Origin: Methylomonas aurea
GTDB lineage: Bacteria; Pseudomonadota; Gammaproteobacteria; Methylococcales; Methylomonadaceae
NCBI RefSeq assembly: GCF_024505045.1
Contig: NZ_JANIBM010000005.1
Location: forward strand, 163,450-227,449
Length of the DNA: 64,000 bases
Direction of reading: 5' to 3'
The translations under genes were made by a program, and so were the position numbers. A model generated the notes under the pieces. The model had not been told where the DNA came from and searched no databases. It saw only the letters and a program-made list of their open reading frames with translations. This document shows, piece after piece, positions 46,035-56,654 of this stretch; the stretch's first letter is position 1, and each line of letters begins with the position of its first letter.

Positions 46035-47114
46035 TTATCCTTGTAAAGCTTTAAGAACGGCGTCGCCCATGCCGGACGTGCTGACTTGGGTCATGCCGTC
46101 GGAATAAATATCGGCGGTGCGCACGTTGGAGTCCAGCGCCGCATTGACCGCCGCCTCGATGCGTTCGGCCGCTTCAGGCTGGTTGAAGGTATACCTCAGC
46201 ATCATCGCTACCGACAATATCGTCGCCAGCGGATTGGCGATGCCTTGGCCGGCGATATCCGGCGCAGAACCGTGAATCGGTTCGTACATACCCTTGGCAT
46301 TGGCGTCCAGCGAAGCCGACGGCAGCATGCCGATCGAACCGGTCAGCATCGCCGCAACGTCGGACAAAATATCGCCGAACATGTTGGTCGTGACGATAAC
46401 GTCGAATTGCTTCGGCGCCCGCACCAATTGCATCGCCGCATTGTCGACGTACATGTGACTCAGTTCGACGTCGGGGTAGTCCTTGCCAACCTCGGTCATC
46501 ACGTTGCGCCATAATTCGGTGACTTCCAGCACGTTGGCTTTGTCGACCGAGCACAGCCTTTTATGGCGTTTTTGAGCGATACGGAATGCGGAGTGGGCGA
46601 TACGGCGAATTTCGGATTCGCTGTAAATTTCGGTATTGGCACCGACCTTTTCGCCGGATTCGGCAATATGGATGCCGCGCGGTTGACCGAAGTAGATGCC
46701 TCCGGTCAATTCGCGGACGATCATCAGGTCCAGGCCGGAAACCACTTCCGGTTTCAGCGTCGAGGCGTGAACCAGTTGCGGGTACAAAATCGCCGGCCGC
46801 AAGTTGGAGAACAGGTTCAACTCCGAGCGGATGCCCAGCAAGCCGCGCTCCGGTCTGACCGCGTGCGCCAACGGCTCCCATTTCGGACCGCCCACAGCAC
46901 CCAGCAGCACTGCGTCGGCGTTTTTGCACAGGTTCAAGGTTTGTTGCGGCAACGGCGTGCCGAAGGCGTCGTAAGCGGCGCCGCCAACCAGCGCAGTCTC
47001 GAAGCTTAAGCCCAGACCCATGTCGGCGTTGATAAAGCTCAACACCTTCAGCGCTTCGGCAACGATTTCCGGGCCTATGCCGTCACCCGGTAACACGGCG
47101 ATTTTTTTCGGCAT
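46035..47114 (-). CDS. leuB: 3-isopropylmalate dehydrogenase
   Basis: A 359-residue NAD-dependent enzyme of leucine synthesis that oxidises and decarboxylates 3-isopropylmalate. [18 protein letters not shown] at the start, [13 protein letters not shown] in the substrate site and [24 protein letters not shown] are diagnostic. It lies 21 bases from leuD and six from asd. Confidence 0.98.
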   Translation of the reverse strand: MPKKIAVLPGDGIGPEIVAEALKVLSFINADMGLGLSFETALVGGAAYDAFGTPLPQQTLNLCKNADAVLLGAVGGPKWEPLAHAVRPERGLLGIRSELNLFSNLRPAILYPQLVHASTLKPEVVSGLDLMIVRELTGGIYFGQPRGIHIAESGEKVGANTEIYSESEIRRIAHSAFRIAQKRHKRLCSVDKANVLEVTELWRNVMTEVGKDYPDVELSHMYVDNAAMQLVRAPKQFDVIVTTNMFGDILSDVAAMLTGSIGMLPSASLDANAKGMYEPIHGSAPDIAGQGIANPLATILSVAMMLRYTFNQPEAAERIEAAVNAALDSNVRTADIYSDGMTQVSTSGMGDAVLKALQG

Positions 47115-47135
47115 GATCGACCTTATGCTTGCGGT

Positions 47136-47774
47136 TTAAGCTTCTCTGAACAACCAAGGGGCGCGTTTGGCGCGTTCCGCCTCGTATGCTTTGATTTTAT
47201 CGGCATGTTGCAAGGTCAGCGCGATGTCGTCCAGGCCGTTCAGCAAGCGGTAGCGGCGGTTTTCGTCGACACTGAAGCCGATCGTCTCGCCGCTGGGTGT
47301 GGCGATGGTTTGCGCCTGCAGATCGATGGTCAATTGGTAACCGTCCACCAGTTCCTTGAACAAGCGGTCCACCGTTTCTGCGGGCAGAACGATCGGCAGG
47401 ATGCCGTTTTTGAAGCAGTTGTTAAAGAAGATGTCGGCGAAGCTCGGCGCAATGATGGCGCGGAAACCGTAATCTTCCAGCGCCCACGGCGCGTGTTCGC
47501 GCGAAGAGCCGCAGCCGAAATTTTCCCGGGTCAATAGAATTTGCGCGCTCTGGTATTGCGGTTGGTTCAGTACGAAGTCTTTATTCAGCGGCCGGTTGCT
47601 GCAATCCATTTCCGGCTCGCCGCGGTCCAGATAGCGCCATTCGTCGAACAAATATGGGCCGAAACCGGCGCGGCGGATCGATTTCAAAAACTGTTTCGGA
47701 ATAATCGCATCGGTGTCGACGTTGGCTCGATCCAGCGGGGCAACCAGCGCGGTCAAAGTGGTAAAAGCCTGCAT
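47136..47774 (-). CDS. leuD: 3-isopropylmalate dehydratase small subunit
   Basis: A 212-residue swivelling-domain subunit that pairs with LeuC to isomerise 2- to 3-isopropylmalate. [29 protein letters not shown] and [16 protein letters not shown] are the family motifs. It starts three bases after leuC ends. Confidence 0.98.
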   Translation of the reverse strand: MQAFTTLTALVAPLDRANVDTDAIIPKQFLKSIRRAGFGPYLFDEWRYLDRGEPEMDCSNRPLNKDFVLNQPQYQSAQILLTRENFGCGSSREHAPWALEDYGFRAIIAPSFADIFFNNCFKNGILPIVLPAETVDRLFKELVDGYQLTIDLQAQTIATPSGETIGFSVDENRRYRLLNGLDDIALTLQHADKIKAYEAERAKRAPWLFREA

Positions 47775-47777
47775 TGT

Positions 47778-49184
47778 TTAAGCCTCCTCGGCGACGTTGA
47801 CAAAGTGGCCGGCAATCGCTGCCGCAGCAGCCATGGCGGGGCTGACCAAATGGGTGCGGCCGCCGTAACCTTGACGGCCTTCGAAGTTACGGTTGGAGGT
47901 CGAGGCGCAATGCTCGCCGGGTTCCAGGCGGTCGGCGTTCATCGCCAGGCACATCGAGCAGCCGGGTTCGCGCCATTCGAAATCGGCCGCGATGAAGATT
48001 TTGTCCAGACCTTCCGCTTCGGCTTGTTGTTTGATCAGGCCGGAGCCGGGTACGACCAGTACCTGCTTGACCGACGCGGCTTTCTTGCGACCTTTGATTG
48101 CCGCCGCCGCCGCGCGCAAGTCTTCGATGCGGGAGTTGGTGCAGGAACCGATAAATACCTTGTCCAGCTTGATGTCGGTAATTTTTTGGCCGGCTTGCAA
48201 GCCCATGTATTGCAAGGCGCGTTCGATGCTTTGCTTTTTCACCGGATCGGCTTCTTGAGTCGGGTCGGGAATGCTGGCGTCGACCGGCAATACCATTTCC
48301 GGCGACGTTCCCCAACTGACTTGCGGTTTGATCGCGGCGGCGTCGAATTCGATCACTTTGTCGAATTTGGCGTCGGCATCGGAATGCAGTTTTTCCCAGT
48401 AACGCACCGCCATGTTCCAGTCTTCGCCTTTCGGCGAATAGGGGCGGTCGCGGTAGAATTCGATGGTTTTTTCGTCGCAGGCGATCAAACCGGCGCGGGC
48501 GCCGGCTTCGATGGCCATGTTGCAGACCGTCATGCGGCCTTCCATGCTCAGCTCACGGATGGCGTCGCCGCCGAATTCGATGGTGTAGCCGGTGCCGCCC
48601 GCAGTGCCGATCTGGCCGATAATCGCCAACACGATGTCTTTGGCGGTGACGCCGGGACCGGTTTTGCCGTTGACCTTGATCAACATGTTTTTGGCTTTCT
48701 TTTGTACCAGAGTCTGGGTCGCCAGGGCGTGTTCGACTTCGGATGTGCCGATGCCGAAGGCCAGCGCGGCCGATGCGCCGTGAGTCGAGGTATGCGAGTC
48801 GCCGCAGACCACGGTCATGCCGGGCAGGGTGGCGCCTTGTTCCGGGCCGACCACATGCACGATGCCTTGGCGGATGTCGGCCATGTCGAATTCGGTAATA
48901 CCGAACTCGGCGCAGTTGTTTTCCAGGGTTTGCACTTGCAATCTCGAAACCGGATCGGCGATGCCTTGGGCGCGGCCCGATGTCGGCACGTTATGGTCGG
49001 CTACGGCCAGATTGCGCGCCACGCGCCAGGGTTTGCGGCCCGAGATCCGCATGCCGTCGAAGGCTTGCGGCGAAGTCACTTCGTGCAGCAACTGGCGGTC
49101 GATGTAGATCAGGCACGAGCCGTCGTCTTCGGTGTGGACGACGTGGTCGTCCCACAGTTTGTCATATAAGGTTTTACCTGCCAT
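47778..49184 (-). CDS. leuC: 3-isopropylmalate dehydratase large subunit
   Basis: A 468-residue [4Fe-4S] aconitase-family subunit. The cluster-binding Cys lie in FIGSCTNSR and [10 protein letters not shown], with [13 protein letters not shown] in the active site. The ATG at 49182-49184 ([14 protein letters not shown]) is the conserved start; an in-frame ATG 25 codons upstream adds unconserved sequence. It heads leuCDB-asd-fimV, about 100 bases after adk. Confidence 0.97.
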   Translation of the reverse strand: MAGKTLYDKLWDDHVVHTEDDGSCLIYIDRQLLHEVTSPQAFDGMRISGRKPWRVARNLAVADHNVPTSGRAQGIADPVSRLQVQTLENNCAEFGITEFDMADIRQGIVHVVGPEQGATLPGMTVVCGDSHTSTHGASAALAFGIGTSEVEHALATQTLVQKKAKNMLIKVNGKTGPGVTAKDIVLAIIGQIGTAGGTGYTIEFGGDAIRELSMEGRMTVCNMAIEAGARAGLIACDEKTIEFYRDRPYSPKGEDWNMAVRYWEKLHSDADAKFDKVIEFDAAAIKPQVSWGTSPEMVLPVDASIPDPTQEADPVKKQSIERALQYMGLQAGQKITDIKLDKVFIGSCTNSRIEDLRAAAAAIKGRKKAASVKQVLVVPGSGLIKQQAEAEGLDKIFIAADFEWREPGCSMCLAMNADRLEPGEHCASTSNRNFEGRQGYGGRTHLVSPAMAAAAAIAGHFVNVAEEA

Positions 49185-49281
49185 GTTGGTTTCTCTCTGG
49201 TAGGGTACGCGCGGCGTACCGTCTCTAACTAAAAGGTACGCGATACCCCGAATGGGCATAAATGCGTACCCTGAACTTTTG

Positions 49282-50112
<831 letters not shown>

Positions 50113-50904
50113 TCAGGCCGCGTCAGGCGGATTCAGGTGTTGGCTCAGCAGCGCGAATTCCTCTAGTGTTACGGCTTCCGCCCGCAAATTGGCATCGATG
50201 CCCAATTCGGCAAATTTTTCTTCGCCGATCAGATTTTTCAACGAATTGCGGATGGTCTTGCGGCGTTGGGAAAAGGCCTGGCTGACCAGATTATTGAAGT
50301 CGTCCAGATTGGCGAGCGCGACCGGCGGTTCGGCATGCGGCGCCAGCCGGACGATGGCCGACATCACGGCGGGTATCGGATCGAAGCTTTCCGGCGGTAC
50401 GTCGAACAGCCATTCCGCCTCGCAGTAATACTGGATCATGACGCTGAGCCGGCCGTACTTTTTGCTGCCCGGCTCCGCGCAAATCCGGTCCACCACTTCT
50501 TTTTGCAGCATGAAATGCATGTCTTCGATGCAGCTCGTGGTTTCCAGCAAATGAAACATCAGCGGCGTGGAAATGTTGTAGGGCAGGTTGCCGATCACCC
50601 GCAGTTTTTCGCCGGCCGCAGCCAAACTGCCGAAGTCGAAATTCAGCGCGTCGGCGCTGTGGATGGTCAGGTTAGCGTTGCCGTTGAATTGCTTTTGCAG
50701 CCGGGCGACCAAATCACGGTCCAACTCGACTATATCCAATTTCACGCCGCTTTCCAGCAGCGGTTTGGTCAGTGCGCCCAAACCGGGGCCGATTTCGACC
50801 CAGTGTTCGCCCGCTTGCGGATGGGCGTAATCCAAAATGTCGTGGATGATTCGGTAATCTTGCAGAAAGTTTTGGCCGAAGCGTTTGCGGGCTTGATGAG
50901 TCAT
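50113..50904 (-). CDS. rsmA: 16S rRNA dimethyladenosine transferase RsmA (KsgA)
   Basis: A 263-residue methyltransferase that dimethylates A1518 and A1519 of 16S rRNA. QNFLQDYRIIHDIL, the SAM loop EIGPGLGALTKPLL and the catalytic NLPYNIST are all present. It follows pdxA after 12 bases in the classic pdxA-rsmA order. Confidence 0.97.
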   Translation of the reverse strand: MTHQARKRFGQNFLQDYRIIHDILDYAHPQAGEHWVEIGPGLGALTKPLLESGVKLDIVELDRDLVARLQKQFNGNANLTIHSADALNFDFGSLAAAGEKLRVIGNLPYNISTPLMFHLLETTSCIEDMHFMLQKEVVDRICAEPGSKKYGRLSVMIQYYCEAEWLFDVPPESFDPIPAVMSAIVRLAPHAEPPVALANLDDFNNLVSQAFSQRRKTIRNSLKNLIGEEKFAELGIDANLRAEAVTLEEFALLSQHLNPPDAA

Positions 50905-50916
50905 ATATTGTTGATG

Positions 50917-51894
50917 TTATGTACGTAGCATATCCAACGCCGTCCGCAACGCAAACTGCAAGCTGCCGAGCTCGGCTTTGCCGGTGCCGGCCAGTTCCAG
51001 TGCGGTGCCGTGGTCGACCGAGGTGCGGACGATGGGCAGGCCCAGCGTGACGTTGACGGCTTGGCCGAAGCCTTTGTATTTCAAGACCGGCAGGCCCTGG
51101 TCGTGGTACATCGCTAGCACAGCGTCGGCATGGTCCAGGTATTTCGGGGTGAAAAGGGTGTCGGCGGGCAATGGGCCGTAAAGATGAATGCCCTCGCTGC
51201 GCAGGCGTTCCAGCGTGGGTTCGATGATTTTGGTTTCTTCGTGGCCGAGGTGGCCGTTTTCGCCCGCGTGCGGATTAAGGCCACATACTAGAATCCGCGG
51301 TTCGGCAATGCGAAAGCGCTGGCGTAAATCGCTGTCCAATACTCTGATGACTCGGCTCAAAGACTCGGCGGTGATGGCGGCGCTGACCTGGGTCAGCGGC
51401 AGATGGGTGGTAGCTAGCGCGACGCGCAGGCCCGGCGTCGCCAGCATCATGACCGGATCGGCGTCGCACAGTTCGGCGATGAATTCGGTATGGCCGCTGA
51501 AGTGGAAGCCGGCATCGTTGATCGCGGCTTTATGCACAGGGCCGGTGACCATTGCCGAGAACGTGCCGCTCAGGCAACCCAGCGTGGCTTGGCGGATGGT
51601 TTCCAGAACGTAATGGCTGTTGTCCGGATTCAGCCGGCCGCATACTACCGGCGCACTCAGTTTTAGCGGCAATACCGTCAGCGTGCCCGGTTGGTGCGGA
51701 GAAACGGGTTGCTCGATTTCTAGCGGTTCTATCGTCAGCGGCAGGCCGAGCTTTGCTGCCCGTTGCATCAGCAATTCCGGGTCGGCGACGGCGACAGGCC
51801 GGCACGGGAGTTGGTGTTGTACCAGTTGCACGGTTAAATCCGGGCCGATACCGGCGGGTTCGCCCGGGGTTAAAGCTATTCTGGGTATCGTCAT
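50917..51894 (-). CDS. pdxA: 4-hydroxythreonine-4-phosphate dehydrogenase
   Basis: A 325-residue enzyme of pyridoxal phosphate synthesis. [42 protein letters not shown] and [14 protein letters not shown] are the PdxA motifs, including the metal-binding His residues. It is read leftward, 66 bases from the stop of the MarR-type regulator, and overlaps nothing. Confidence 0.97.
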   Translation of the reverse strand: MTIPRIALTPGEPAGIGPDLTVQLVQHQLPCRPVAVADPELLMQRAAKLGLPLTIEPLEIEQPVSPHQPGTLTVLPLKLSAPVVCGRLNPDNSHYVLETIRQATLGCLSGTFSAMVTGPVHKAAINDAGFHFSGHTEFIAELCDADPVMMLATPGLRVALATTHLPLTQVSAAITAESLSRVIRVLDSDLRQRFRIAEPRILVCGLNPHAGENGHLGHEETKIIEPTLERLRSEGIHLYGPLPADTLFTPKYLDHADAVLAMYHDQGLPVLKYKGFGQAVNVTLGLPIVRTSVDHGTALELAGTGKAELGSLQFALRTALDMLRT

Positions 51895-51960
51895 AGTGGT
51901 TCCCCCGAATCGGGCGCGTCAGGTCGGGCGGTGGCCGGTCAACGGGCTTAGGCTCGGAGA

Positions 51961-52524
51961 TTAGACCGGATTGTGTTCCTGGCAGATTTTCTGGCTGTCT
52001 TCGGTGCTGAGTTTTTCTTGGGTCAGCAGGCAAAAAAAGCCGCCGTCTTTTTCGCTGAAATTACGGCAGGTCTTGCACACTCCGAACGATTGCGACTGGT
52101 TGGCTTTTTGCAGCGCAGTCAGGGCTTGTTGGAACACGTTGGCGTCCGAGGGCGGCGCCTCGCTATGCTGCAAAATTGCCGTGGCGCTGGTGAACAGGTC
52201 GGACGGCCGGGCTTGTTTCAGGATTTCCACGCCATCGGCCAACAAATGCAGGTGTACCACACGCTTATCGTTAGTATCCGGCGTTTTGCCGATGTAGCCT
52301 TTTTTCTCCAGGATGATCAGCGACTGCGAAACGGTGCCGCGCGTCATGCCCAGATAGTTGGCTACCGCGGCCGGCGTGTTGCTATATTTATTGCAGCGTG
52401 ACAGGTAGTTCAGTACTTGGAAATGTACCGGTTGCAGGCCCAGTTCGGTGCATTTTTTCCGTTCTTCCGAGCGGATCAGCGTGGTCATGCACTCAATAAG
52501 TTCATAAATATCAGTCTGTTGCAT
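51961..52524 (-). CDS. MarR-family regulator with C-terminal Cys4 motif
   Basis: A 187-residue regulator. The winged helix covers about residues 30-95 (VHFQVLNYLSRCNKYSNTPAAVANYLGMTRGTVSQSL, then the wing TPDTNDKRVVHLHLL). Beyond a helical dimer region, the last 40 residues hold Cys150, Cys153, Cys165 and Cys181 (C-X2-C-X11-C-X15-C), a layout that could bind an iron-sulfur cluster or zinc; most MarR proteins lack it. It is divergent from the cd1/heme d1 cluster with two palindromes between them, so it probably controls that cluster. I know no named homologue. Confidence 0.83.
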   Translation of the reverse strand: MQQTDIYELIECMTTLIRSEERKKCTELGLQPVHFQVLNYLSRCNKYSNTPAAVANYLGMTRGTVSQSLIILEKKGYIGKTPDTNDKRVVHLHLLADGVEILKQARPSDLFTSATAILQHSEAPPSDANVFQQALTALQKANQSQSFGVCKTCRNFSEKDGGFFCLLTQEKLSTEDSQKICQEHNPV

Positions 52525-52737
52525 AAATTACATTCTGTTTGAGGCGCATTAGGTTGACAAGGGCGGCTATCAAGCGGTAAATTGATAGCGAATCGAAACT
52601 TAATTTATAACATTCGGCCTGGAGTCAACAAGTTGTTATTTTACCATGGGAATCCGCGGCACTGCCCGTTGTGGTCTTTTATGGTTTAATGCACCAAGTT
52701 GGCTCTTTTTTTAACTTGCGGATGGCGGGAAATTTAG
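52525..52737. promoter_or_regulatory. Divergent control region of the MarR gene and the cd1 cluster
   Basis: Two inverted repeats stand out. GCTATCAA (52566-52573) and TTGATAGC (52582-52589) are perfect arms around eight bases, and AACAA-G-TTGTT lies at 52627-52637. Neither matches an FNR/Dnr box (TTGAT-N4-ATCAA), so direct oxygen or NO control by that family is not indicated. Both are reasonable operators for the adjacent MarR protein; this is inference. Confidence 0.5.
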
Positions 52738-54318
52738 ATGAAAAAAACAACGATAAGACTGCGTAAAAATTTACTGGCGAGTTCCATTATCATGCTCTTG
52801 TCGTCCGGAGTGGCGCTGGCCAAGAGCGACGATATGCATCAGATCTACCAAGACAACTGCGCGAGCTGCCATGGTTCGGACCACGGCGGTTATTTGGCGC
52901 CGGCGCTGAACGCAGCCACCTTGAAGGGCCGTAGCCCGACCGCGTTGCGCACCATCGTCATGGCCGGCAGCTTCGACACGCTGATGCCTCCCTTTTACGG
53001 CAAGTTGAGCGACGACGAAATCCGCGGCGTGATCAAGCACTTGCAGGAAACGCCGAAACAACCGAATCCGGCCTGGACCATAGACGACATGAAAAAGTCG
53101 TTGAAAGTCTACGTCAAAGACGAAAGCACGTTGCCAGCCAAGCCGACTTTCCAGATCGACGATAAATTCGAAAACCTGATCGGCGTGGCTGCCCGCGGCA
53201 AATACGGCCGCGGCGAAGGTTCTAAAGCCATCTTTATCAATAGTGCGACCCACCAGAAAGTGGGCGAGGTTGCGACCGGCACTGCGGCACACATTATCGA
53301 TTTCAATCCGGCCAATCCACGCTGGGCTTACGTCAAAACCGACACTGCCGAAATTTTCAAAGTCGATTTGTACTCGATGAAAGCGGTGCGCAGCATCAAA
53401 ACCGGCTGGAACGGCCCGGGTATGGGCGTGTCGCGCGACGGCAAATACATCATGGCCGGATCGTTCGTGCCGCATAACGCCGTGATTCTGGACGCCGAAA
53501 CGCTGGAACCGTTGAAAACCTTCGAACTGGAAGGTATCGATCCGGACGGCAAACACGTTTCCTCAGATTCCGGCATGATCATCGGTACGCCGTACGCCGA
53601 TATTTTCGCGATTGCTCTGGAAAACGCCGGCCAGGTCTGGGTGGTCGATTATAAAAAAGAAGGCTTCCCGGTCACCAAAATCGAAAAAGTCGGTCGCCAC
53701 TTGCACGATGCCTTCCTGACCCATGGCGGTAAAAAATTGATGATCGCGTCCTATGACGACAGCATCGTTGCCGCGATCGATCTGGAAAAACGCGAATTGA
53801 TCAAACAATTGCCGGCCGGTTGCGTGCCGCACGTCGGCGGCGGTTCGGCGGTGGTGGTCGACGGCCGTACCTTGGGCTTCGGCACCAATTTCGGCGACTG
53901 CGACAAAACCGTGGTCAGCGTCTGGGACTTGGACAAAATGGAAGTAGTCAAGCAAGTGCCGGTGTCCGGCGGTACCGAATCGCCGGCCGCTCATGCCAAC
54001 GCACCTTATGTCGCGGTGGATATCATCAGTAAGGACAGGCGCGCCCGCACCGTGCAGTTGATCGACAAGAAAACCCTGGAAGTGGCGAAAACCCTGGATG
54101 TCGGCGGTCATGCCTATTTCCCGGAATACAGCGCCGACGGCAAATTCCTGTACATCTCTGCCGGCTATAACGGCGACGAAGTCGTGGTTTACGATTCCAA
54201 CAGCCTGCAAAAAGTCGCCAGCATTCCGATGGAAAGCCCGGCCGGCATTTTCTCCAGAGGCCGGGTCAAATACATGACCCGCGGCTTGTCGCCTGACGAA
54301 ATGGAGCAACACAAATGA
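52738..54318 (+). CDS. Cytochrome cd1-type protein (NirS-like, divergent)
   Basis: A 526-residue periplasmic protein with a signal peptide (to about ALA, residue 28), a class I cytochrome c domain (CASCH, Cys41-Cys44-His45; axial Met83 in MPP) and an eight-bladed d1 propeller from about residue 140. By eye alignment to NirS it keeps the proximal heme d1 His (His185, AAHI) and both distal His (His323 in HLHD, His365 in VPHVGGG). It lacks the N-terminal arm with the d1-ligating Tyr seen in some NirS. His458 (GGHAYFPEY) and the C-terminal PAGIF are more like NirF. It heads the heme d1 cluster, so it should carry heme d1; nitrite reductase is likely but another d1 activity is possible. Confidence 0.8.
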   Translation: MKKTTIRLRKNLLASSIIMLLSSGVALAKSDDMHQIYQDNCASCHGSDHGGYLAPALNAATLKGRSPTALRTIVMAGSFDTLMPPFYGKLSDDEIRGVIKHLQETPKQPNPAWTIDDMKKSLKVYVKDESTLPAKPTFQIDDKFENLIGVAARGKYGRGEGSKAIFINSATHQKVGEVATGTAAHIIDFNPANPRWAYVKTDTAEIFKVDLYSMKAVRSIKTGWNGPGMGVSRDGKYIMAGSFVPHNAVILDAETLEPLKTFELEGIDPDGKHVSSDSGMIIGTPYADIFAIALENAGQVWVVDYKKEGFPVTKIEKVGRHLHDAFLTHGGKKLMIASYDDSIVAAIDLEKRELIKQLPAGCVPHVGGGSAVVVDGRTLGFGTNFGDCDKTVVSVWDLDKMEVVKQVPVSGGTESPAAHANAPYVAVDIISKDRRARTVQLIDKKTLEVAKTLDVGGHAYFPEYSADGKFLYISAGYNGDEVVVYDSNSLQKVASIPMESPAGIFSRGRVKYMTRGLSPDEMEQHK

Positions 54319-54626
54319 AAATAGCCCGTTACAGTGCTGCAATGCTGGCGACGATGTTGGTCGCCGGCAATGCCCAGGCGGTCAGTTTATACGTTGGTCA
54401 ATATAAAGCCGGAATGGTTTGCGCACAATGCCACGGCATTCGTATGCCCAGCGCCGATGCGCCGTTCCCGCCGCTGGGTGGGCGCGATCCGGAATATTTG
54501 AAAACCGCGATCAAGCAATACCGCGATAAGACCCGCAAGTCGGACATCATGAACGCGATAGCCGGTTCGCTGACCGATAGCGAGATCGCGGATATCGCCG
54601 CCTATTATGGCAGCGTCAAGCCTTAA
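54315..54626 (+). CDS. Small class I cytochrome c (c553/c4-like)
   Basis: A 103-residue exported cytochrome: signal peptide to about AQA (residue 22), CAQCH (Cys36-Cys39-His40) and a likely axial Met in SDIMNAIAGSLTDSE. It overlaps the cd1 gene stop by four bases (ATGA), so the two are translationally coupled. It probably delivers electrons to the cd1-like protein, the role of NirM-type cytochromes in other nir clusters, although its fold type is c553/c4-like. Confidence 0.82.
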   Translation: MKIARYSAAMLATMLVAGNAQAVSLYVGQYKAGMVCAQCHGIRMPSADAPFPPLGGRDPEYLKTAIKQYRDKTRKSDIMNAIAGSLTDSEIADIAAYYGSVKP

Positions 54627-54629
54627 GCG

Positions 54630-54929
54630 ATGCGGATTGCCTGGCTACTCGGCGCATTTTGTTTCGGCGTGTACGCCGAAGAGCCGGGCGCCGCGCGCCA
54701 GCAGGAATTGACCAATATGCTGAAGCACGATTGCGGTTCCTGCCATGGCCTGCCGCCCAAGGGTGGATTGGGGCCTTCGTTGATGCCGGACGCCTTGGCC
54801 GACAAAAGCGATGCGTTATTGTTCGACGCGATTCGTAACGGCCGGTCCGGCACGGCTATGCCGGCTTGGCAACCGTTTTTGAACGATGCCGAGATCAGAT
54901 GGATGGTTACGCGTTTGCGCCAACGCTGA
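54630..54929 (+). CDS. nirC: NirC-like small cytochrome c
   Basis: A 99-residue exported monoheme cytochrome: short signal peptide (to about VYA), CGSCH (Cys35-Cys38-His39) followed by GLPPKGGLGPSL, and axial Met in GTAMPAW. This pattern matches NirC, which passes electrons to the cd1 reductase or acts in its maturation. It starts three bases after the previous gene and precedes nirF, as in pseudomonad nir operons. Confidence 0.8.
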   Translation: MRIAWLLGAFCFGVYAEEPGAARQQELTNMLKHDCGSCHGLPPKGGLGPSLMPDALADKSDALLFDAIRNGRSGTAMPAWQPFLNDAEIRWMVTRLRQR

Positions 54930-55015
54930 AACCGGCATCGTCATTTGCTTCAGTTAAATGGCGCCGCCCGTTTGCGGATTTGTTGGAACGGAATAATTTT
55001 CAGAACAGGGTTTTC

Positions 55016-56188
55016 ATGAAACTTTTGGCTTCCGCGTTGTTGTCTGCTCTCGCAGTTGCCGGCTCGGCTTGTGCCGATTTGCGGGCGACCGGCGATTTGG
55101 GCGTCGTGATCGAGCGCGAAGCCGGCACTATTCAAATCGTCAACACCACTAAGCCGGCTATGTTGAGCCGCATCGAAGGTCTGGGCGATTTGTCGCATGC
55201 CTCGGTGGTATTCTCCCGCGACCAGCGTTATGCCTACGTATTCGGCCGCGACGGCGGATTAAGCAAAATCGATCTGCTGCAGGACAAAATCGACAAACGC
55301 ATCGTGCAGGCCGGCAACAGTATCGGCGGCGCGATATCTCAGGATGGCAAGGTGATTGCCGTCTCCAATTACACCCCGGGCGGGGTGAAACTGTTCGACG
55401 CCGAAACTCTGGAGCAATTGGCCGAGATACCGGCGGTCTACGGCGACGACAACAAGTTGTCCAAAGTGGTCGGTCTGGTCGATGCGCCGGGCCAACGCTT
55501 TGTTTGCAGTCTGTTCGAAGCCAACGAGATTTGGCTGATCGACGCCAAAAATCCGCGCCAACCCGGCGTCAAAAAATTTAAAGAGGTTGGCAAGCAGCCT
55601 TACGACGCATTATTGAGCCCGGACGGCCGCTATTATGCGGCCGGGTTGTTCGGCGAGAAGGGCTTGGCGTTGCTCGACTTGTGGCAGCCGGAGCAGGGCG
55701 TGCAGCAAATTCTGGACGACTACGGCAAGGACGACGAACAATTGCCGGTCTACAAAATGCCGCATCTGGAAGGTTGGACCATGGTCGGCGACTGGCTTTT
55801 CGTGCCGGCGGTCGGCCGGCACGAAGTCTTGGTCGTCGACAAGCATGACTGGACTCTGGTGAAGCGGATTCCGCTGGCCGGCCAGCCGGTGTTCGTCAGT
55901 GCCCGCCCCGACGGTCGGCAGGTCTGGGTGAATTTCGCTTTTCCGGATAACCAAACGGTGCAGGTTATCGATGTCAAGGATTTGAATACCGTCAAGACTT
56001 TGCAACCCGGCAAAGCCGTGTTGCACATGGAATTCAGCCCGCGCGGCGAAGCGGTATGGCTGGCGGTGCGCGACGACGACCGAATAGCGGTTTACGATAC
56101 CGAGACCTTCGCCGAGACTTCGCGGCTACCGGCGCAGAAGCCCAGCGGCATTTTTTTTACCGACCGCGCCAATCGGATAGGTTGGTAG
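55016..56188 (+). CDS. nirF: Heme d1 biosynthesis protein NirF
   Basis: A 390-residue d1-propeller protein without a cytochrome domain, exported by a signal peptide (MKLLASALLSALAVAGSACA). NirF acts on the late dihydro-heme d1 precursor. His61 (DLSHASVVF) corresponds to the histidine reported as important in NirF; HMEFSPRGEAVWLAVRDDD and the terminal PSGIFFTDRANRIG are typical. The start at ATG 55016 fits the signal peptide; a longer frame from 54866 runs inside the cytochrome gene. A Cys at the signal cleavage site may be lipidated. Confidence 0.93.
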   Translation: MKLLASALLSALAVAGSACADLRATGDLGVVIEREAGTIQIVNTTKPAMLSRIEGLGDLSHASVVFSRDQRYAYVFGRDGGLSKIDLLQDKIDKRIVQAGNSIGGAISQDGKVIAVSNYTPGGVKLFDAETLEQLAEIPAVYGDDNKLSKVVGLVDAPGQRFVCSLFEANEIWLIDAKNPRQPGVKKFKEVGKQPYDALLSPDGRYYAAGLFGEKGLALLDLWQPEQGVQQILDDYGKDDEQLPVYKMPHLEGWTMVGDWLFVPAVGRHEVLVVDKHDWTLVKRIPLAGQPVFVSARPDGRQVWVNFAFPDNQTVQVIDVKDLNTVKTLQPGKAVLHMEFSPRGEAVWLAVRDDDRIAVYDTETFAETSRLPAQKPSGIFFTDRANRIGW

Positions 56189-56189
56189 C

Positions 56190-56654
56190 ATGTTGGCGCA
56201 GTTGCAACCCTTGCACAAGCACTTGTTGAACGACTATCAGCAGGACTTCCCGCTGAGTCCGACACCGTATCGCGACATCGCCGAGCAACTCGGCGTCAGC
56301 GAGGATGAAGTGTTGCATGCCTTCGAAGAATTATCCGCCCAGCGTATGATCAGCCGTATCGGCCCGGTAATTGCGCCGAACAGCATCGGCAGTAGTGCCT
56401 TGGTGGCGATGGCGGTACCCGAGCACGATCTGGCGCGGGTCGCCGAACTGGTCAGTGCCTATCCGGAAGTCAACCACAACTACGAGCGGGAAAACCGCTT
56501 TAATCTTTGGTTTGTCGCGGTGGCCGACGATGAGGCGCAACTGGGCATGGTGATTGCCGAAATCGAAACGCGCAGCGGATATCCGGCGATGACTTTGCCG
56601 ATGCTGGCGGACTATTTCATCAACCTTGGCTTCGAGATGAATTTACATGATTGA
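56190..56654 (+). CDS. nirD: Siroheme decarboxylase subunit NirD
   Basis: A 154-residue Lrp/AsnC-like protein (HTH: YRDIAEQLGVSEDEVLHAFEEL) that no longer serves as a regulator but, with NirL, NirG and NirH, decarboxylates siroheme to 12,18-didecarboxysiroheme. The HNYERENRFNLWFV motif places it in the D/G pair. It starts one base after nirF and overlaps nirL by eight. Confidence 0.92.
   Translation: MLAQLQPLHKHLLNDYQQDFPLSPTPYRDIAEQLGVSEDEVLHAFEELSAQRMISRIGPVIAPNSIGSSALVAMAVPEHDLARVAELVSAYPEVNHNYERENRFNLWFVAVADDEAQLGMVIAEIETRSGYPAMTLPMLADYFINLGFEMNLHD

Noticed and set aside
47541..49169. A 542-codon frame on the forward strand opposite leuC
   Set aside because: Composition is biased (Ala/Gly/Asp/Phe runs) and it mirrors leuC, which has intact iron-sulfur motifs.
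52566..52589. FNR/Dnr box upstream of the cd1 gene
   Set aside because: The arms are in the wrong order (ATCAA first, TTGAT second), with an eight-base spacer, so it is not an FNR-type site. It is treated as a possible MarR operator instead.
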